A stretch of DNA of 64,000 bases from Seohaeicola zhoushanensis (GTDB lineage Bacteria > Pseudomonadota > Alphaproteobacteria > Rhodobacterales > Rhodobacteraceae), in assembly GCF_014656415.1 (NCBI RefSeq), contig NZ_BNCJ01000001.1, forward strand, positions 227,771 through 291,770, read 5' to 3'. Shown here in pieces: positions 7,785-17,204 of the stretch. Made by a program: the position numbers and the translations under genes. Every line of letters begins with the position of its first letter. Position 1 is the first letter of the stretch. A model generated the notes under the pieces. It had not been told where the DNA came from and did not search any database. It saw only the letters and a program-made list of their open reading frames with translations.

Positions 7785-9682
7785 TCGGCGGCCTTCGGAC
7801 GTAGAAGCGCGGCGAGCTTGTCGGCCGCGAAGGGTTTTCTGAGCACCGGCACCCGCGCAGCGGCGGCGCGGTGCAGCGGGTCGGTTTCGGGCAGCGAGGT
7901 CATCAGCACGCAGGGCAGCCCGGTGCCCTGCACCCGGTCGAGCAGGTCGAGCCCGGTGCCGCTGCCGGCAAGCTGGATATCGGAGAGCACCAGCGCGATG
8001 TCGGGAATGTCGGCGGCCAGCGCGACCGCCTCGTCGGCCGAGGTCGCCTCGATCACCGAGAAGCCCAGCGCCACCAGCATGTCGCGGAACAGCGGGCGCA
8101 GGTCCTCGCTGTCCTCGACCAGCAGCGCCAGGCCGCCGCTGCCGGCCGGTGCGGCGCGATAGGGCAGGCGCAGGGTCACGCTGGCGCCGCTTCCGGTATT
8201 GGCCAGGCGCATGTCGCCGCCGGCGAGCTTGGTCATGTCATAGGCCATCGTGAGGCCCAGGCCAGAACCCTCGCCGCCCTTGGTGGTGAAGAAAGGCTCG
8301 GTCGCCCGATTCAGCGCGTCCTGGGAAAAGCCGGGGCCGGTGTCGGTCACGGTGAGGTCGAGCCAGGTCTGCCCGACGGCATGAGCGCTGACGGTGATCT
8401 GGCCGGTGGTGCCGCAGGCGTCACGGGCGTTCAGGATCAAGTTCAGCAGCGCGTCCTGCAGAATGCCGGGGTCGAGCATCAGGGCGGCGTCGGGCGTGGT
8501 GTCGATGATCGACAGACCCACCCCGCGCGGCAGGCTGGGCGTGGCGAGCAGGACCAGGTCGGCCAGCAGCGCGTGCACGTCGGTGCGTTGCGGGCGCAGG
8601 GTGCGGTTGCCGGTCATGTCGGCGATCCGGTTCAGCAGGCGTCCCCCGCGCCGCGCGGTGGTGCGCGTGGCCTCGACCAGTTCGGCGGCCTCGGATCCGA
8701 GGTCCATCTTGGCGAGCTTCGACTGCATCCCGAGGATGATGGTCAACAGGTTCGAGAAGTCATGCGCCAGCCCGCTGGTCAGCTGCGCCGCCATGGCGCG
8801 GCGGCGGGTCTGTTGCAGGGCAGATCGGGCCTGGGTCTCTTCGGTCACGTCCATCGACAGGATGTAGACCCCGCCCGACTGGTCCGGTGTCAGCGCCACC
8901 CGGATCCGGCGCGAGTCGGTGTTCTCTGTGAACTCGAAGGTGGCGCCCACGCCCTTGTAGGCTTCGTCCAGATAGGGCGCGATACGGCCGAAGTTGACCG
9001 GCCCCAGCACCTCGTCGATCGGCCGCCCGACGATGTCCGAAGGCGCGCCGGGGATCACCGAGGACAGGCGCCGGTTGGAATAGAGATAGCGCCCGCCGGA
9101 ATCGACGTGCGAGATATGCGCCGGCATCATCTCGGCGGTCATCCGCGCGCGCGCCTCCAGCTCGGTCAGATGGCGCTTGGCCTCTTCCAGCGCGGTGTTC
9201 GTCGCGGCCAGCTCGCGGTTGGTGGCCGAGAGTTCCTCGGTATGGGCCAGCAGCTGGTCGGACAGTTCTTCCGAGCGGGCACGCAGCAATCCCTCCACCC
9301 GCTTGGCTCGGGTGATGTCGGTATAGACGGTGATCCAGCCACCCTGCGGCAGCGGCGAGCCCTCGACCGAGATGGTGCGCCCGTTCGAGCGGGTGCGCTC
9401 CATGTAATGCGGCTCGAAATCGAGTGCCTGGTCGATCCGGATGCGCACGAAGCTTTCGACATCGTCGACCGGGCCGTATTCGCCGGTCACCGCCAGGTGG
9501 CGGATCGTATCCTCGAAATGCGCACCCGGGGTCACCAGCGAGTCGGGCAGGTTGAACATGGTCCGGAACCGCTGGTTGCAGATCACCAGGCGCAGGTCGC
9601 GGTCATAGATCGACAGGGCCTGAGCGATCAGGTTCAACCCCGCGGTCATCATCCCCTGCTTCTGCCGTTCGCTGATCGCCAA
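7781..9682 (-). CDS. PAS-domain hybrid histidine kinase
   Basis: 633 aa with no clear transmembrane segment, so probably cytoplasmic. Order: PAS domain (about 10-135, MTAGLNLIAQALSIYDRDLR), coiled-coil linker (about 140-185), second PAS (about 190-285), dimerisation/phosphotransfer helix with His307 in GLAHDFSNLL, HATPase with the G boxes DTGPGF and GSGLGLTMAYD, and a C-terminal receiver domain with Asp568 in VLSDIQL. The gene overlaps the downstream response regulator gene and is divergent from the acyl-CoA synthetase gene. Input signal unknown. Confidence 0.9.
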   Translation of the reverse strand: MAISERQKQGMMTAGLNLIAQALSIYDRDLRLVICNQRFRTMFNLPDSLVTPGAHFEDTIRHLAVTGEYGPVDDVESFVRIRIDQALDFEPHYMERTRSNGRTISVEGSPLPQGGWITVYTDITRAKRVEGLLRARSEELSDQLLAHTEELSATNRELAATNTALEEAKRHLTELEARARMTAEMMPAHISHVDSGGRYLYSNRRLSSVIPGAPSDIVGRPIDEVLGPVNFGRIAPYLDEAYKGVGATFEFTENTDSRRIRVALTPDQSGGVYILSMDVTEETQARSALQQTRRRAMAAQLTSGLAHDFSNLLTIILGMQSKLAKMDLGSEAAELVEATRTTARRGGRLLNRIADMTGNRTLRPQRTDVHALLADLVLLATPSLPRGVGLSIIDTTPDAALMLDPGILQDALLNLILNARDACGTTGQITVSAHAVGQTWLDLTVTDTGPGFSQDALNRATEPFFTTKGGEGSGLGLTMAYDMTKLAGGDMRLANTGSGASVTLRLPYRAAPAGSGGLALLVEDSEDLRPLFRDMLVALGFSVIEATSADEAVALAADIPDIALVLSDIQLAGSGTGLDLLDRVQGTGLPCVLMTSLPETDPLHRAAAARVPVLRKPFAADKLAALLRPKAAE

Positions 9683-9900
9683 ACCGCCCTCTCCTCCTGC
9701 CGGCGGGCGATCATACGGCCGCTTGCGGGAGATTGTCGATGATCCGCGCGCCGCTGCGGCCTCGGTAACAATTCGTTAGGTTTGCGCAAAGCTGAAGAAA
9801 AAGTTGACCCCGATGGTGCGGTCGGGTTCGCTTGGAATCCAGAATCGCGCTCAGCGGTCGGAAGGACGGGCAGGAGAGGCCCGTAGGGGAGGAGACAATC

Positions 9901-11871
9901 TTGGCTCAGACGCAAACTGGCGTCGGAGGACTTCGGTCCGTTCCGGCACTTCTTCGTCGCAATGCTTCCGAGTTCGGTACCGCTCCGGCCTACCGGGAAA
10001 AGGAATTCGGGATCTGGCAGAGCTGGACCTGGGCCGAGACGGCCGACGAGATCGAGGCGCTGGCGCTGGGCCTGTTGAACCTCGGCGTGAAGGAAGGCGA
10101 TTTCATCGCCATCATCGGGCGCAACCGTCCCTATCTCTACTGGACCATGACCGCCGCGCAGATGGTCGGCGCGGTGCCGGTGCCGATGTACCAGGACGCC
10201 GTGGCCGAGGAGATGGCCTATGTGCTGGAACATTGCGGCGCGCGCTTTGCCGTGGTCAGCGACCAGGAACAGGTCGACAAGGTCATCGAGGTGCAGGACC
10301 GCCTGCACCAGTTCGAGCACCTGATCTACCTCGACCCGCGCGGCCTGCGGAAATACGACCATTCGCACCTGCACCAGTACAGCCACGTGCAGAACCAGGG
10401 CCGCGCCGCGCGCGACGAATGGATCACCGAACTGCGCGCCCGCGAAGCCAAGCTCGACTATGACAGCCGTGCCGTGATGCTCTACACCTCTGGCACCACC
10501 GGCAAACCCAAGGGCGTGGTGCTGTCAAACCGCAACGTGATCGAAAGCGCCAAGTCCTCCTGCGCCTTCGACAACCTGACGCGCTCCGACGACGTGCTGG
10601 CCTACCTGCCGATGGCCTGGGTCGGCGACTTCATCTTCTCGATCGGGCAGGCCTACTGGACCGGTTTCTGCGTCAACTGCCCGGAAAACCCCGAGACGAT
10701 GATGCAGGACCTGCGCGAGATCGGGCCGACCTATTTCTTCGCCCCGCCCCGCGTGTTCGAGACGCTGCTGACCACCGTGATGATCCGCATGGAGGACGCC
10801 GGGCGCTTCAAGAAGCGGATGTTCGACAAATACATGGCCGTGGCGCGCCGGGTCGGTCCGGCGATCCTGGACGGCAAGCCGGTCAGCTTCGGCGACCGGC
10901 TGAGCTATGCCATCGGCAACCTGCTGGTCTACGGTCCGCTGAAGAACACCATGGGCTTTTCCCGCGTCCGCGTCGGCTATACCGCCGGCGAGGCGATCGG
11001 CCCCGAGATCTTCGAATTCTACCGCTCGCTCGGCATCAACCTAAAGCAGCTCTACGGCCAGACCGAGGCGACGGTCTTCATCACCGCCCAGCCCGACGGC
11101 GAGGTGCGCTCGGACACCGTGGGCGTCCCGAGCCCCGGCGTCGAGCTGAAGATCGCCGAGAATGGCGAGGTCTTCTACCGCTCTCCCGGCGTTTTCGTCG
11201 AATACTACAAGAACCCCGAGAGCACCGCCTCGACCAAGGATGCCGAGGGCTGGGTGGCCACCGGCGACGCCGGCTTCATCGAGGAAGGCAGCGGCCACCT
11301 GCGCATCATCGACCGCGCCAAGGACGTGGGCAAGATGGCCGACGGCAGCCTGTTTGCGCCGAAATACGTCGAGAACAAGCTGAAGTTCTATCCCAACATC
11401 CTCGAGGCCGTGGTCTTCGGCAATGGCCGCGACCGCTGCGCCGCCTTCATCAACATCGACCTGGCGGCGGTGTCGAGCTGGGCCGAGCGCAACAACATCG
11501 CCTATGCCAGCTACCAGGAACTGGCCGGGCACCCGAAGGTGCTGGAGATGGTCCAGAGCCATGTCGAGGAGGTCAACCGCTCGGTGGCCGAGGATTCGAT
11601 GCTGGCAGGCTGCCAGGTGCACCGCTTCGTGGTGCTGCACAAGGAACTCGACGCCGACGACGGCGAACTGACCCGCACCCGCAAGGTGCGCCGCCGGATC
11701 ATCGAGGAGAAATACGCCGACATCATCGCGGCGCTCTACGATGGCTCGAAGACGGTCAGCACGCGCACCGAGGTCACCTACGAGGATGGCCGCAAGGGCT
11801 ATATCAGCGCGACGCTGGACGTCCGCGATGCGAAGGTGGTGCCGGTGGCCAGCAGGATGGCAGCGGAATGA
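9901..11871 (+). CDS. Long-chain acyl-CoA synthetase (AMP-dependent)
   Basis: 656 aa from TTG 9901. Class I adenylate-forming enzyme that activates a carboxylic acid as acyl-AMP and transfers it to CoA; the size and layout fit fatty-acid synthetases with the insertion of the FadD15/ACSL type. The P-loop motif YTSGTTGKPKG and the adenylation motif YGQTEAT are present. The TTG is preceded by the strong Shine-Dalgarno GGGGAGGAG with 6-nt spacing, and MAQTQTGVGGLRSVP reads as a normal N-terminus; the in-frame ATG at 9832 lacks such a site. It heads a cluster with an ABC importer, suggesting it activates the imported acid. The substrate cannot be read from sequence. Confidence 0.88.
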   Translation: MAQTQTGVGGLRSVPALLRRNASEFGTAPAYREKEFGIWQSWTWAETADEIEALALGLLNLGVKEGDFIAIIGRNRPYLYWTMTAAQMVGAVPVPMYQDAVAEEMAYVLEHCGARFAVVSDQEQVDKVIEVQDRLHQFEHLIYLDPRGLRKYDHSHLHQYSHVQNQGRAARDEWITELRAREAKLDYDSRAVMLYTSGTTGKPKGVVLSNRNVIESAKSSCAFDNLTRSDDVLAYLPMAWVGDFIFSIGQAYWTGFCVNCPENPETMMQDLREIGPTYFFAPPRVFETLLTTVMIRMEDAGRFKKRMFDKYMAVARRVGPAILDGKPVSFGDRLSYAIGNLLVYGPLKNTMGFSRVRVGYTAGEAIGPEIFEFYRSLGINLKQLYGQTEATVFITAQPDGEVRSDTVGVPSPGVELKIAENGEVFYRSPGVFVEYYKNPESTASTKDAEGWVATGDAGFIEEGSGHLRIIDRAKDVGKMADGSLFAPKYVENKLKFYPNILEAVVFGNGRDRCAAFINIDLAAVSSWAERNNIAYASYQELAGHPKVLEMVQSHVEEVNRSVAEDSMLAGCQVHRFVVLHKELDADDGELTRTRKVRRRIIEEKYADIIAALYDGSKTVSTRTEVTYEDGRKGYISATLDVRDAKVVPVASRMAAE

Positions 11872-11887
11872 GGGCGACGGGCGTGCC

Positions 11888-11921
11888 CCTCACCCTGACC
11901 CTCTCCCCCGAGGGGAGAGGG
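11888..11921 (+). repeat. CCCTCACCC-type palindromic repeat, copy 1
   Basis: CCCTCACCCTGA followed by a perfect 10-bp hairpin CCCTCTCCCC-CGA-GGGGAGAGGG. The same unit with the same CCCTCACCC lead lies at 51262-51297. It resembles the REP-like palindromes scattered through many GC-rich proteobacterial genomes, and falls between the synthetase and the importer genes. Confidence 0.65.
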
Positions 11922-11963
11922 AAATGGCGCCACCCGGACGGGGCGGCGCGGGTGGCAAACGTC

Positions 11964-11999
11964 GGAGCCTCCGGCGGGATTATTTTCAAAGAGAAGAAG
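11964..11999 (+). repeat. Dispersed intergenic repeat, copy B
   Basis: GAGCCTCCGGCGGGATTATTTTC then an AAAGAGAAGAAG tail, matching the copies at 21-51, 26992-27027 and 29458-29495. It ends about 14 nt before the start of the ATPase gene. Confidence 0.6.
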
Positions 12000-12013
12000 C
12001 AGCGGGGGGTGGC

Positions 12014-12829
12014 ATGACGGACCAGGCAGAGGGATACACCACCGCCGATGGCCGCAAGATCGGCGGCGTGGTGATGGAGATGAAGAACATCACGCTGCGT
12101 TTCGGCGGCGTGGTGGCGATCCACAACATCAGCTTCGACATCCGCGAGGGCGAAATCCGCGCGATCATTGGCCCGAACGGCGCCGGCAAGTCCTCGATGC
12201 TGAACGTGATCTCGGGCTTTTACACCCCGTCCGAGGGCGAGGTCTGGTACAAGGGCGCGAAACGCCCGCCGATGAAGCCCTACGAGGTGGCCCGGCAGGG
12301 CGTCGCGCGCACCTTCCAGAACATCGCCCTCTTCGAGGGCATGTCGGTGCTCGACAACGTGATGACCGGCCGGCTGACCCACATGAAGGCGGGCATCCTT
12401 CCGCAGATGATCTGGAAGGGCCGCGCCGAGGCCGAGGAGACCGAGAACCGCATCATCGCGGAACGGGTGATCGACTTCCTCGAGATCCAGCACATCCGCA
12501 AGACCCCGGTGGCGCGCCTGCCCTACGGTCTCAAGAAGCGGGTCGAACTGGCGCGCGCCCTGGCGGCCGAGCCGACGATCCTGCTGCTCGACGAGCCGAT
12601 GGCCGGCATGAACGTCGAGGAGAAGGAGGACATGTGCCGCTTCATCCTCGACGTGAACGACGAGTTCGGCACCACCATCGCCCTGATCGAACATGACATG
12701 GGCGTGGTCATGGACCTCTCCGACCGGGTCGTCGTGATGGATTACGGCAAGAAGATCGGCGACGGCTCGCCCGACGAGGTGCGCAACAACCAGGACGTGA
12801 TCGACGCCTATCTCGGCGTCCAGCACTAG
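12014..12829 (+). CDS. LivG-like ABC importer ATP-binding protein
   Basis: 271 aa. ATPase of a branched-chain-amino-acid-type (HAAT) importer. Walker A GPNGAGKSS, signature region LPYGLKKRVELARAL (a LivG-type signature lacking the canonical LSGGQ) and Walker B ILLLDEPMAGM are present. Start MTDQAEGYTT at 12014 follows a G-rich stretch; the frame is open further upstream but the extension crosses two intergenic repeats. It sits first in an operon ATPase-permease-permease-binding protein-ATPase. An unusual N-terminal extension of about 18 residues precedes the first strand. Confidence 0.92.
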   Translation: MTDQAEGYTTADGRKIGGVVMEMKNITLRFGGVVAIHNISFDIREGEIRAIIGPNGAGKSSMLNVISGFYTPSEGEVWYKGAKRPPMKPYEVARQGVARTFQNIALFEGMSVLDNVMTGRLTHMKAGILPQMIWKGRAEAEETENRIIAERVIDFLEIQHIRKTPVARLPYGLKKRVELARALAAEPTILLLDEPMAGMNVEEKEDMCRFILDVNDEFGTTIALIEHDMGVVMDLSDRVVVMDYGKKIGDGSPDEVRNNQDVIDAYLGVQH

Positions 12830-12839
12830 AGGACAGGCA

Positions 12840-13793
12840 ATGCTCCACGATATTTTCATCGCCCCTTTCCAGGACATGTTCTCGGCACCCGACTTCCTGT
12901 TGCAGGTGCTCTGGGAAGGCCTGGTCTCGGGGATCCTCTACGCGCTGATCGCGCTGGGTTTCGTGTTGATCTTCCGCTCGTCGCGGATCTTCAACTTCGC
13001 CCAGGGCATCATGGTGGTCTTCGCGGCACTGACGCTGGTGGGCCTGCACGCGATGGGCGTGCCTGCCTGGATCTGCGTGCTGCTGACGCTGGGCGTTATG
13101 TTCGTGCTGGCGATGGCGATCGAGCGGGTCGTGCTGCGCCCGCTGGTCGGGCAGCCGGACATCATCCTGTTCATGGCCACCATCGGCATCACCCTGTTCC
13201 TGATCGGTTTCGGCGAGATCATCTTCGGCGGTGAGAACAAGGTGATGATCACCGAGGAGCTGGGCATTCCGACCGGCTCCTGGACGCTGGAGCCCTTCGG
13301 CGGGCTGCTGATCCTCGAGCAGAAGGACGTGACCGCCGTGGTTGTCGCCGCGCTGCTGGTGATCGGGCTGCTGGTCTTCCTAAGCCGGACCCAGATGGGC
13401 CGGGCAATCCGCGCGCTGGGCGACGACAGCCAGGCCGCGCTCTCGGTCGGCATCTCGCTGCACACGATCTGGGTGCTGGTCTGGTTCATCGCCGGGATCA
13501 TCGCGCTGGTCACCGGCATCGCCTGGGGCGCGCGCGCCGGTGTCTCCTTCGCGCTCGAGGTCATCGCCTACAAGGCTCTGCCGGTGCTGATGCTGGGCGG
13601 GCTCGAAAGCATCGCCGGCGCGATCATCGGCGGTCTGATGATCGGGCTGCTGGAGAAGCTGTTCGAGATCTACTGGGGCCAGCCGCTGATGGGCGGCAAT
13701 ACCGAGACCTGGTTCGCCTTCGTGCTGGCGCTGCTGGTGCTGCTGTTCCGCCCGCAGGGGCTGTTCGGAGAAAAGATCATCGAGCGGGTCTGA
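12840..13793 (+). CDS. LivH-like ABC importer permease
   Basis: 317-aa inner-membrane permease of the LivH type, with about eight hydrophobic helices. The early motif LYALIALGFVLIFRSSRIFNF and the C-terminal end FRPQGLFGEK are hallmarks of the family, and the cytoplasmic coupling region MGRAIRALGDD is present. It starts 10 nt after the ATPase stop and would pair with the LivM-like permease. Confidence 0.93.
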   Translation: MLHDIFIAPFQDMFSAPDFLLQVLWEGLVSGILYALIALGFVLIFRSSRIFNFAQGIMVVFAALTLVGLHAMGVPAWICVLLTLGVMFVLAMAIERVVLRPLVGQPDIILFMATIGITLFLIGFGEIIFGGENKVMITEELGIPTGSWTLEPFGGLLILEQKDVTAVVVAALLVIGLLVFLSRTQMGRAIRALGDDSQAALSVGISLHTIWVLVWFIAGIIALVTGIAWGARAGVSFALEVIAYKALPVLMLGGLESIAGAIIGGLMIGLLEKLFEIYWGQPLMGGNTETWFAFVLALLVLLFRPQGLFGEKIIERV

Positions 13794-13814
13794 GGCAGCG
13801 CGGGGCGCGCTGCC
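13794..13814 (+). promoter_or_regulatory. Hairpin after the LivH-like gene
   Basis: Perfect 8-bp stem GGCAGCGC / GCGCTGCC with a 5-nt loop directly after the stop codon and no T-run. It could protect the 3' end of the upstream message or weaken read-through. The remainder up to 13888 holds only the ribosome site of the next gene. Confidence 0.35.
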
Positions 13815-13888
13815 GGAACCGGGGCTGACAGGGCTCCGACAGGAAATCGCGGCGGGGAAGGGCCCGCCAACGGGAAGGAAGAGACCAG

Positions 13889-14965
13889 ATGCTGTATCGC
13901 ACGGCCGGCCAATACAAGACCTCCTACGCCAGCGACCAGGCGGTGTTCCCGGTGCGCCAGGACGCCATCCTGCTGGGAATCATCCTGCTGCTGGCCTGGG
14001 TGATCTTTCCGCTGACGGCCTCCGAGTTCACCTTCCAGACGCTGCTGATCCCGATCCTGATCTATTCGCTGGCGGCGCTGGGACTTAACGTGCTGACCGG
14101 CTATGCCGGGCAGCTCTCGCTCGGGACCGCCGCCTTCATGGGCGTGGGCGCCTATGCCTGCTACAAGATGGTCACGCTGATGCCCTGGCTCAATCCGCTG
14201 GTGGCGATCCTGCTGTCGGGCGCCTTCAGCGCCGGCATCGGCGTCGCCTTCGGCATCCCCAGCCTGCGCATCAAGGGCTTTTACCTGGCCATCGCGACGC
14301 TGGCGGCGCAGTTCTTTCTGGTCTGGCTCTTCGAGAAGTGGGGCTGGCTCTACAACTACAATTCGAGCGGCGCGATCCAGGTGCCCAACCTGACCATGTT
14401 CGGTGTCTATGTCGCCGGGCCGCAGGCCTCGACCATCGTGCAATACTACGTGGTGCTGGTGGTGGTCTCGCTGCTCACCTGGGTGACGATCAACTTGACG
14501 CGCGGAACCCTGGGCCGGACCTGGAAGGCCACCCGCGACATGGATTTCGCGGCCGAGCTGATCGGCATCAACCTGATGCGCTCCAAGCTGACAGCCTTCG
14601 CGATCTCGTCCTATATCGTCGGCGTGGCGGGCGCGCTCTTCGTCTTCATGTGGCGCGGTGCGGCCGAGCCGAACCTCTTCGACATTCCGCTCAGCTTCCG
14701 CATCCTGTTCATCGCCATCATCGGCGGGCTCGGCTCGATCATGGGCAACTACCTCGGTGCGATCCTGATCGTCGGCCTGCCGGTGATGCTGAACACGGTG
14801 CCCGAGGCGCTGGGCATCCACATCGACTCGGCCACCGTCGAACATCTCAACATCATGATCGTCGGCTCGCTGATCATCTTCTTTCTGATCATCGAACCGC
14901 ACGGCCTCGCCCGGCTCTGGGCGCTGATCCGCGAGAAACTCGTCATCTGGCCGTTCCCGCACTGA
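13889..14965 (+). CDS. LivM-like ABC importer permease
   Basis: 358-aa LivM-type permease with about ten hydrophobic segments after a hydrophilic N-terminus of about 35 residues. The family motif ALGLNVLTGYAGQLSLG and the coupling region RTWKATRDMDFAAELIGI (an EAA-like loop) are visible. It starts after the good ribosome site GGAAGGAAGAG. It is the heterodimer partner of the preceding permease. Confidence 0.93.
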   Translation: MLYRTAGQYKTSYASDQAVFPVRQDAILLGIILLLAWVIFPLTASEFTFQTLLIPILIYSLAALGLNVLTGYAGQLSLGTAAFMGVGAYACYKMVTLMPWLNPLVAILLSGAFSAGIGVAFGIPSLRIKGFYLAIATLAAQFFLVWLFEKWGWLYNYNSSGAIQVPNLTMFGVYVAGPQASTIVQYYVVLVVVSLLTWVTINLTRGTLGRTWKATRDMDFAAELIGINLMRSKLTAFAISSYIVGVAGALFVFMWRGAAEPNLFDIPLSFRILFIAIIGGLGSIMGNYLGAILIVGLPVMLNTVPEALGIHIDSATVEHLNIMIVGSLIIFFLIIEPHGLARLWALIREKLVIWPFPH

Positions 14966-15015
14966 GCGGGGTCGGTCGGCAGAAGGCAAGCAGACTACCA
15001 ACGGGAGGAACCCTT

Positions 15016-16308
15016 ATGAAGCACTTTACCAAAATGGCACTCGCCGCGACGGTCGCGGCAGGGCTCTGCACCAGCGCGGCGGCGGATATTTACGCGCCGA
15101 ACCTCAGCTATCGCACCGGCCCCTTCGCCGCGACCGGCATTCCGCTGATGAATGGTCAGAAAGACTATTTCACCATGATCAACGAGCGCGATGGCGGCAT
15201 CGGCGGCGTGAAGATCGAATTCGACGAATGCGAAACCGGCTATTCCACCGAGAAGGGCGTGGAATGCTACGAGAAGACCAAGGGCCGCGCGGTCGTGACC
15301 CAGCCCTGGTCGACCGGCATCACCCTGCAGGTCCTTCCCAAGACCAACGTCGACATGATCCCGATCCTTGCGCCGGGCTACGGCTTCTCGCCGATGGCCG
15401 ACGGCAAGGTCTTCCAGTGGGCCTTCAACGCGCCTGGCTCGTACTGGGATGCGGCCTCGATGATCCTGAAGTTCATCAGCCAGGACAATCTCGACAACCT
15501 GAAGGGCAAGAAGATCGCCTTCCTGCACCTGGACCACCCCTTCGGGAAAGAGCCCCTGCCCTTCCTGGAAGCCAAGGCCGCGCAGCACGGGTTCGAGCTG
15601 CTGCCGATTCCGGTTGGCCTGAAGGAGATGCAGAACCAGTCGGCGCAGTGGCTGCAAATCCGCCGCGAGCGTCCGGACTATGTAATCATGTGGGGCTGGG
15701 GCGCGATGAACGCCGGCGCCATCACCGAAGCGGTCAAGACCAAGTTCCCGATGGAGAACTTCATCGGTACCTGGTGGTCGGGTCATGACGCCGACCTGAA
15801 GATCGTCGGCGAGGACGGCAAGGGCTACAAGTCGATCAGCTTCTCGCGTCCGATGCTCGACGCGGCGATCCAGGCCGATATCAAGAAATACGTGGTCGAT
15901 GCCGGCAAGAGCCAGTCGAACCCCGAGGAAATGTCGGGGGTCTTCTACAACCGCGGTCTGGTCATCTCGATGATCCTGGCCGAGGGGATCAAGGCGGCGC
16001 AGGACCACTTCAAGGTTGGCGAGATCAACGCCGAACAGCTGCGCTGGGGCCTTGAGAACCTGAACGTGACCGAAGAGCGCCTGGCCGAGCTGGGCATGAC
16101 CGGCATGGTCGCGCCCTTCAAGACCAGCTGCTCCGACCACACCGGCCACTCGGGTGGCTGGGTGCTGGAATGGGACGGCAAGGCCTTCGTCGAAGCGTCG
16201 GACCACCTCACCCCCGACTCGGCTTCGATCCAGCCGCTCGAGGTAGAGAAGGCCGCTGAATACGCCGCGGCCAATGCGCCCTGGCCGATCAACGAAGAGT
16301 GCAAGTAA
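15016..16308 (+). CDS. Periplasmic substrate-binding protein of the importer
   Basis: 430 aa with an N-terminal signal peptide (MKHFTKMALAATVAAGLCTS...AAA). It belongs to the type I periplasmic-binding fold of the Leu/Ile/Val family and delivers the ligand to the permeases. It starts YAPNLSYRTGPFAATGIPLM and keeps the typical NERDGGIGG helix. Cysteines near residues 75-85 and at the end (NEECK) could form disulfides. The ATG at 15016 follows GGGAGGAA. Together with the acyl/aryl-CoA ligases on both flanks, the ligand is more likely an organic acid than an amino acid, but this is inference. Confidence 0.9.
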   Translation: MKHFTKMALAATVAAGLCTSAAADIYAPNLSYRTGPFAATGIPLMNGQKDYFTMINERDGGIGGVKIEFDECETGYSTEKGVECYEKTKGRAVVTQPWSTGITLQVLPKTNVDMIPILAPGYGFSPMADGKVFQWAFNAPGSYWDAASMILKFISQDNLDNLKGKKIAFLHLDHPFGKEPLPFLEAKAAQHGFELLPIPVGLKEMQNQSAQWLQIRRERPDYVIMWGWGAMNAGAITEAVKTKFPMENFIGTWWSGHDADLKIVGEDGKGYKSISFSRPMLDAAIQADIKKYVVDAGKSQSNPEEMSGVFYNRGLVISMILAEGIKAAQDHFKVGEINAEQLRWGLENLNVTEERLAELGMTGMVAPFKTSCSDHTGHSGGWVLEWDGKAFVEASDHLTPDSASIQPLEVEKAAEYAAANAPWPINEECK

Positions 16309-16320
16309 GCACTGCCCCCT

Positions 16321-16345
16321 CCCCCGGCGGACCCACCGCCGGGGG
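16321..16345 (+). promoter_or_regulatory. Stable hairpin after the binding-protein gene
   Basis: Perfect 10-bp stem CCCCCGGCGG / CCGCCGGGGG, loop ACCCA, no T-run. Hairpins of this kind after binding-protein genes often act as partial terminators or 3'-end protectors, keeping the binding protein more abundant than the downstream ATPase. That function is inferred. Confidence 0.6.
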
Positions 16346-16373
16346 ATCCTCAGCACCATCGGGAAGAACCGCC

Positions 16374-17204
16374 ATGCTCGACTCCACCGCCTCGACCACG
16401 CAGGACACCCTTCTCGAGGTCAACAACATCGAGGTGATCTACAACCACGTGATCCTCGTCCTGAAAGGCGTCAGCCTGAAGGTTCCCAAGGGCGGGATCA
16501 CTGCCCTGCTCGGCGGCAATGGCGCCGGCAAGACGACGACGCTCAAGGCGATCTCGGGGCTGCTGGCCTCCGAGCGCGGCGAGGTCACCAAGGGTTCGAT
16601 CCGCTACCGCGACGAAAGCATCCAGCACGCCGACCCCGCCGCCATCGTGCGCAAGGGGGTGATCCAGGTGATGGAAGGCCGGCACTGCTTTGGCCACCTG
16701 ACGGTCGAAGAGAACCTTCTGACCGGCTTCTATACCCGCAAGGCCAGCAAATCCGACATGATGGCAGACCTCGAGAAGGTCTACGAGTATTTCCCGCGCC
16801 TGAGAGAGCGCCGCCGCAGCCAGGCCGGCTATACCTCGGGCGGCGAGCAGCAGATGTGCGCGATCGGCCGCGCGATGATGGCCAAGCCCGAGACGATCCT
16901 GCTCGACGAACCCTCGATGGGTCTCGCCCCGCAGCTGGTCGAAGAGATCTTCGGCATCGTGAAGGATCTGAACGAGAAGGAAGGCGTCTCCTTCCTGCTG
17001 GCCGAACAGAACACCAACGTGGCCCTGCGCTTTGCGCATTACGGCTATATCCTGGAATCCGGCCGCGTGGTCATGGACGGCCCCGCCGCCGACCTGCGCG
17101 AGAATCCGGACGTCAAGGAATTCTACCTCGGCATGTCCGACGAGGGGCGCAAGTCGTTCCGCGACGTGCGCTCCTACCGGCGCCGCAAGCGCTGGCTGAG
17201 CTAG
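16374..17204 (+). CDS. LivF-like ABC importer ATP-binding protein
   Basis: 276 aa; second ATPase of the importer. Walker A GGNGAGKTTT, signature TSGGEQQMCAIGRAM and Walker B ILLDEPSMGLAP are all intact. It carries a C-terminal extension of about 20 basic residues (SFRDVRSYRRRKRW) beyond the usual LivF end. The start MLDSTASTTQ at 16374 is preferred; the open frame upstream runs through the hairpin. Its stop codon shares CTAG with the stop of the convergent unknown gene. Confidence 0.92.
   Translation: MLDSTASTTQDTLLEVNNIEVIYNHVILVLKGVSLKVPKGGITALLGGNGAGKTTTLKAISGLLASERGEVTKGSIRYRDESIQHADPAAIVRKGVIQVMEGRHCFGHLTVEENLLTGFYTRKASKSDMMADLEKVYEYFPRLRERRRSQAGYTSGGEQQMCAIGRAMMAKPETILLDEPSMGLAPQLVEEIFGIVKDLNEKEGVSFLLAEQNTNVALRFAHYGYILESGRVVMDGPAADLRENPDVKEFYLGMSDEGRKSFRDVRSYRRRKRWLS

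Noticed and set aside
13670-15001. 443-codon minus-strand frame opposite the importer permeases
   Set aside because: Asp/Gln/Arg-rich shadow opposite clear LivH/LivM genes.
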